Below are positions 62,898 through 64,000 of a stretch of 64,000 nucleotides of DNA, one piece after another (within the stretch, counting starts at the first letter, position 1; every line of letters starts with the position of its first letter). The DNA is taken from NCBI RefSeq assembly GCF_013395055.1, contig NZ_CP058349.1:3285501-3349500 (forward strand), given 5' to 3'. The notes beneath the pieces are model-generated. The model searched no databases and was not told the DNA's origin. It worked only from the letters and a program-made list of their open reading frames with translations. The stretch is from Pseudomonas sp. ABC1 (GTDB lineage Bacteria; Pseudomonadota; Gammaproteobacteria; Pseudomonadales; Pseudomonadaceae). The translations under genes were made by a program, and so were the position numbers.

Positions 62898-64000
62898 TCA
62901 GGCAGTGTGTCGGGTTGTCTGGGGGGCCGACTCGTCGTTCAGCCCACTCAATTGGTCAAGCAGTTCGAGGGCTTCGCTGAGCAGGGCGCTGGAGGTTTCC
63001 TGGCGCAACTGTTGCGGCAGGCTCTCGGCCGTCTCGGTCGATTGCTGCGCCGCTGGCTCGCGACCATTGCTGGCCGAGCCGTCGTTCGTCACCTGGATCA
63101 CCACCGGGGTCTTGCGCTCGTTACCGTCGGCGTCCTGGCTGATCAGCGTCAGGCGCACGCCGCCATTGCGCTTGAGCCATTCGCGGTCGATGTTCAGTTG
63201 GCCGGTGCGGGTGTCCAGGGACACCAGGCCATTTGGTACAGGCATGCCATTGGCCAGGGTGACGCGCTGTACGGCGCTGTTGTCCGGCAATTCGGTTGGC
63301 AGGCTCAGGGTGATCTGGCGTTCGCCTCCGGTCGGAAGGACCAGGCTGGTACGCAGGGTGTTGCCATCCAGATAGAAGCTGCCGGAGTTGGCCGGTGCGG
63401 GTGCATCACGCAGTATCAGGTCAGCCTGAGCGAGCTGTTGGGCAATCGTCGTTCTACTGTCGAAACCAGACTGGCCCGTTACCAATGAAGTCGATGGCGT
63501 ATGTGAGTCACGGCTTACAGACGCTATGCGGTTGGCTGCCTCGCGTAGTTCTGTACTCGTCCTTTCGAACGGTTGCGTGCTGAAGCCTAGAGGCAGGGGA
63601 GTACCAGACGATACTGGCGTATCGGAGCGCACTTCTGGGGTGACCTCATTGACGGCCGGGGCTTCGGCCACGTTGAGTGCCAGTGTCAGAGATGCGCTGG
63701 CGCCATGCTGATCCTGAGCCGTGACCGTTATTTCGTATTCGCCCAGTTCTGCCGTATTGCCGGAAATGACGCGTGTAGCCGGATCAAAGCCAAATCCGGC
63801 AGGCAGTCCGGTCACGCTCCAGCTCAGGCTGTCGCCATCAGAGTCAATGAATAGGCTGGCAGGCAACTCCACCCGATAGGTCGAACCGGCTTCGGCGTTT
63901 ACCAGGTTGAAGTCGCTGTCGGCCGGTGTCGGCGCATGGTTGACGGCTGTGACTTCGACCGTACTGGAAATAGCCGGATAGCCCGTGTCCACGCCATCCT
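62898..64000 (-). CDS. Giant Ig/cadherin-like protein, C-terminal part (cut by window end)
   Basis: The frame runs off the right edge, so only the last 366 residues are seen. Next to the edge is a He_PIG/cadherin-like (CADG) module (YRVELPASLFIDSDGDSLSW, TGLPAGFGFDPATRVISGN, GEYEITVTAQDQHGASASL), the form that repeats in very large adhesin-like proteins. After a low-complexity linker comes a beta-rich domain (SFYLDGNTLRTSLVLPTGG; PNGLVSLDTRTGQLN) and a helical tail (LLSEALELLDQLSGL). There are no RTX repeats and no classic type I secretion end, unlike the adhesin at the other end of the window. It is upstream of, and presumably exported by, the TolC-adaptor-M50 cassette. Confidence 0.85.
   Translation of the reverse strand, partial: DGVDTGYPAISSTVEVTAVNHAPTPADSDFNLVNAEAGSTYRVELPASLFIDSDGDSLSWSVTGLPAGFGFDPATRVISGNTAELGEYEITVTAQDQHGASASLTLALNVAEAPAVNEVTPEVRSDTPVSSGTPLPLGFSTQPFERTSTELREAANRIASVSRDSHTPSTSLVTGQSGFDSRTTIAQQLAQADLILRDAPAPANSGSFYLDGNTLRTSLVLPTGGERQITLSLPTELPDNSAVQRVTLANGMPVPNGLVSLDTRTGQLNIDREWLKRNGGVRLTLISQDADGNERKTPVVIQVTNDGSASNGREPAAQQSTETAESLPQQLRQETSSALLSEALELLDQLSGLNDESAPQTTRHTA

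Overview
The window is high-GC, densely coded gammaproteobacterial DNA, and its content points to Pseudomonas or a very close relative. The signs are the alaS-lysC-rsmA order followed by tRNA-Ser(GCT) and two tRNA-Arg(ACG); a lapG-lapD pair beside a giant RTX adhesin; mqo next to a PA4642-like small gene; rnd-ycgL; RhlB with an extended N-terminus; and an ats/sft sulfate-ester locus. No integrase, transposase, CRISPR array or rRNA operon was seen. Most of it reads as chromosomal core, with giant-adhesin loci at both ends.

Left end (1-9178): the C-terminal 1,916 residues of a LapA/BapA-type adhesin (T1SS-143-like repeats, seven RTX nonapeptides, C-terminal secretion domain). It is followed by two small paralogous genes, the periplasmic protease LapG and its c-di-GMP-controlled inhibitor LapD. 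LapD sequesters LapG when c-di-GMP is high, which keeps adhesin on the surface. The adhesin's N-terminus and any LapBCE exporter lie outside the window.

9.3-21.7 kb: a SNF2-type helicase behind mfd, a hotdog thioesterase, fbp, rep, a TauE/SafE permease, a 619-bp gene-free stretch with nested inverted repeats, and a NifS-type cysteine desulfurase. 21.9-26.6 kb: an Lrp/AsnC regulator with a perfect upstream palindrome, a periplasmic solute-binding protein, a DUF4398/OmpA lipoprotein pair, and a MocR-type regulator with a DoxX-like membrane protein.

26.6-35.8 kb: sulfate-ester scavenging. An ABC transporter with a fused double permease (AtsB-like) and ATPase (AtsC-like) is divergent from its binding protein (AtsR-like). 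A LysR regulator (SftR-like) is divergent from a TonB receptor (SftP-like), AtsK alkylsulfatase dioxygenase and a second TauD-family dioxygenase. Together they would carry organosulfur esters across both membranes and release sulfite or sulfate inside.

35.8-56.7 kb: housekeeping genes (rhlB, an esterase, an OmpA lipoprotein, a SulP transporter, mqo, a YajG lipoprotein, a FadL porin, rnd-ycgL, ycgN, a secreted gluzincin-like protein, alaS, lysC, rsmA, three tRNAs, mgtE, a heme oxygenase).

Right end (56.8-64.0 kb, minus strand): an apparent operon holding the C-terminus of a second giant Ig-like protein, a TolC-family lipoprotein, a periplasmic adaptor, a second adaptor carrying an N-terminal GAF-like cytoplasmic domain, and an M50 (site-2-protease) membrane protein with an N-terminal PqqD-like and a C-terminal lipoyl/HlyD-like region. 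It looks like a trans-envelope export cassette without an ABC ATPase and is the best candidate here for a poorly described system.
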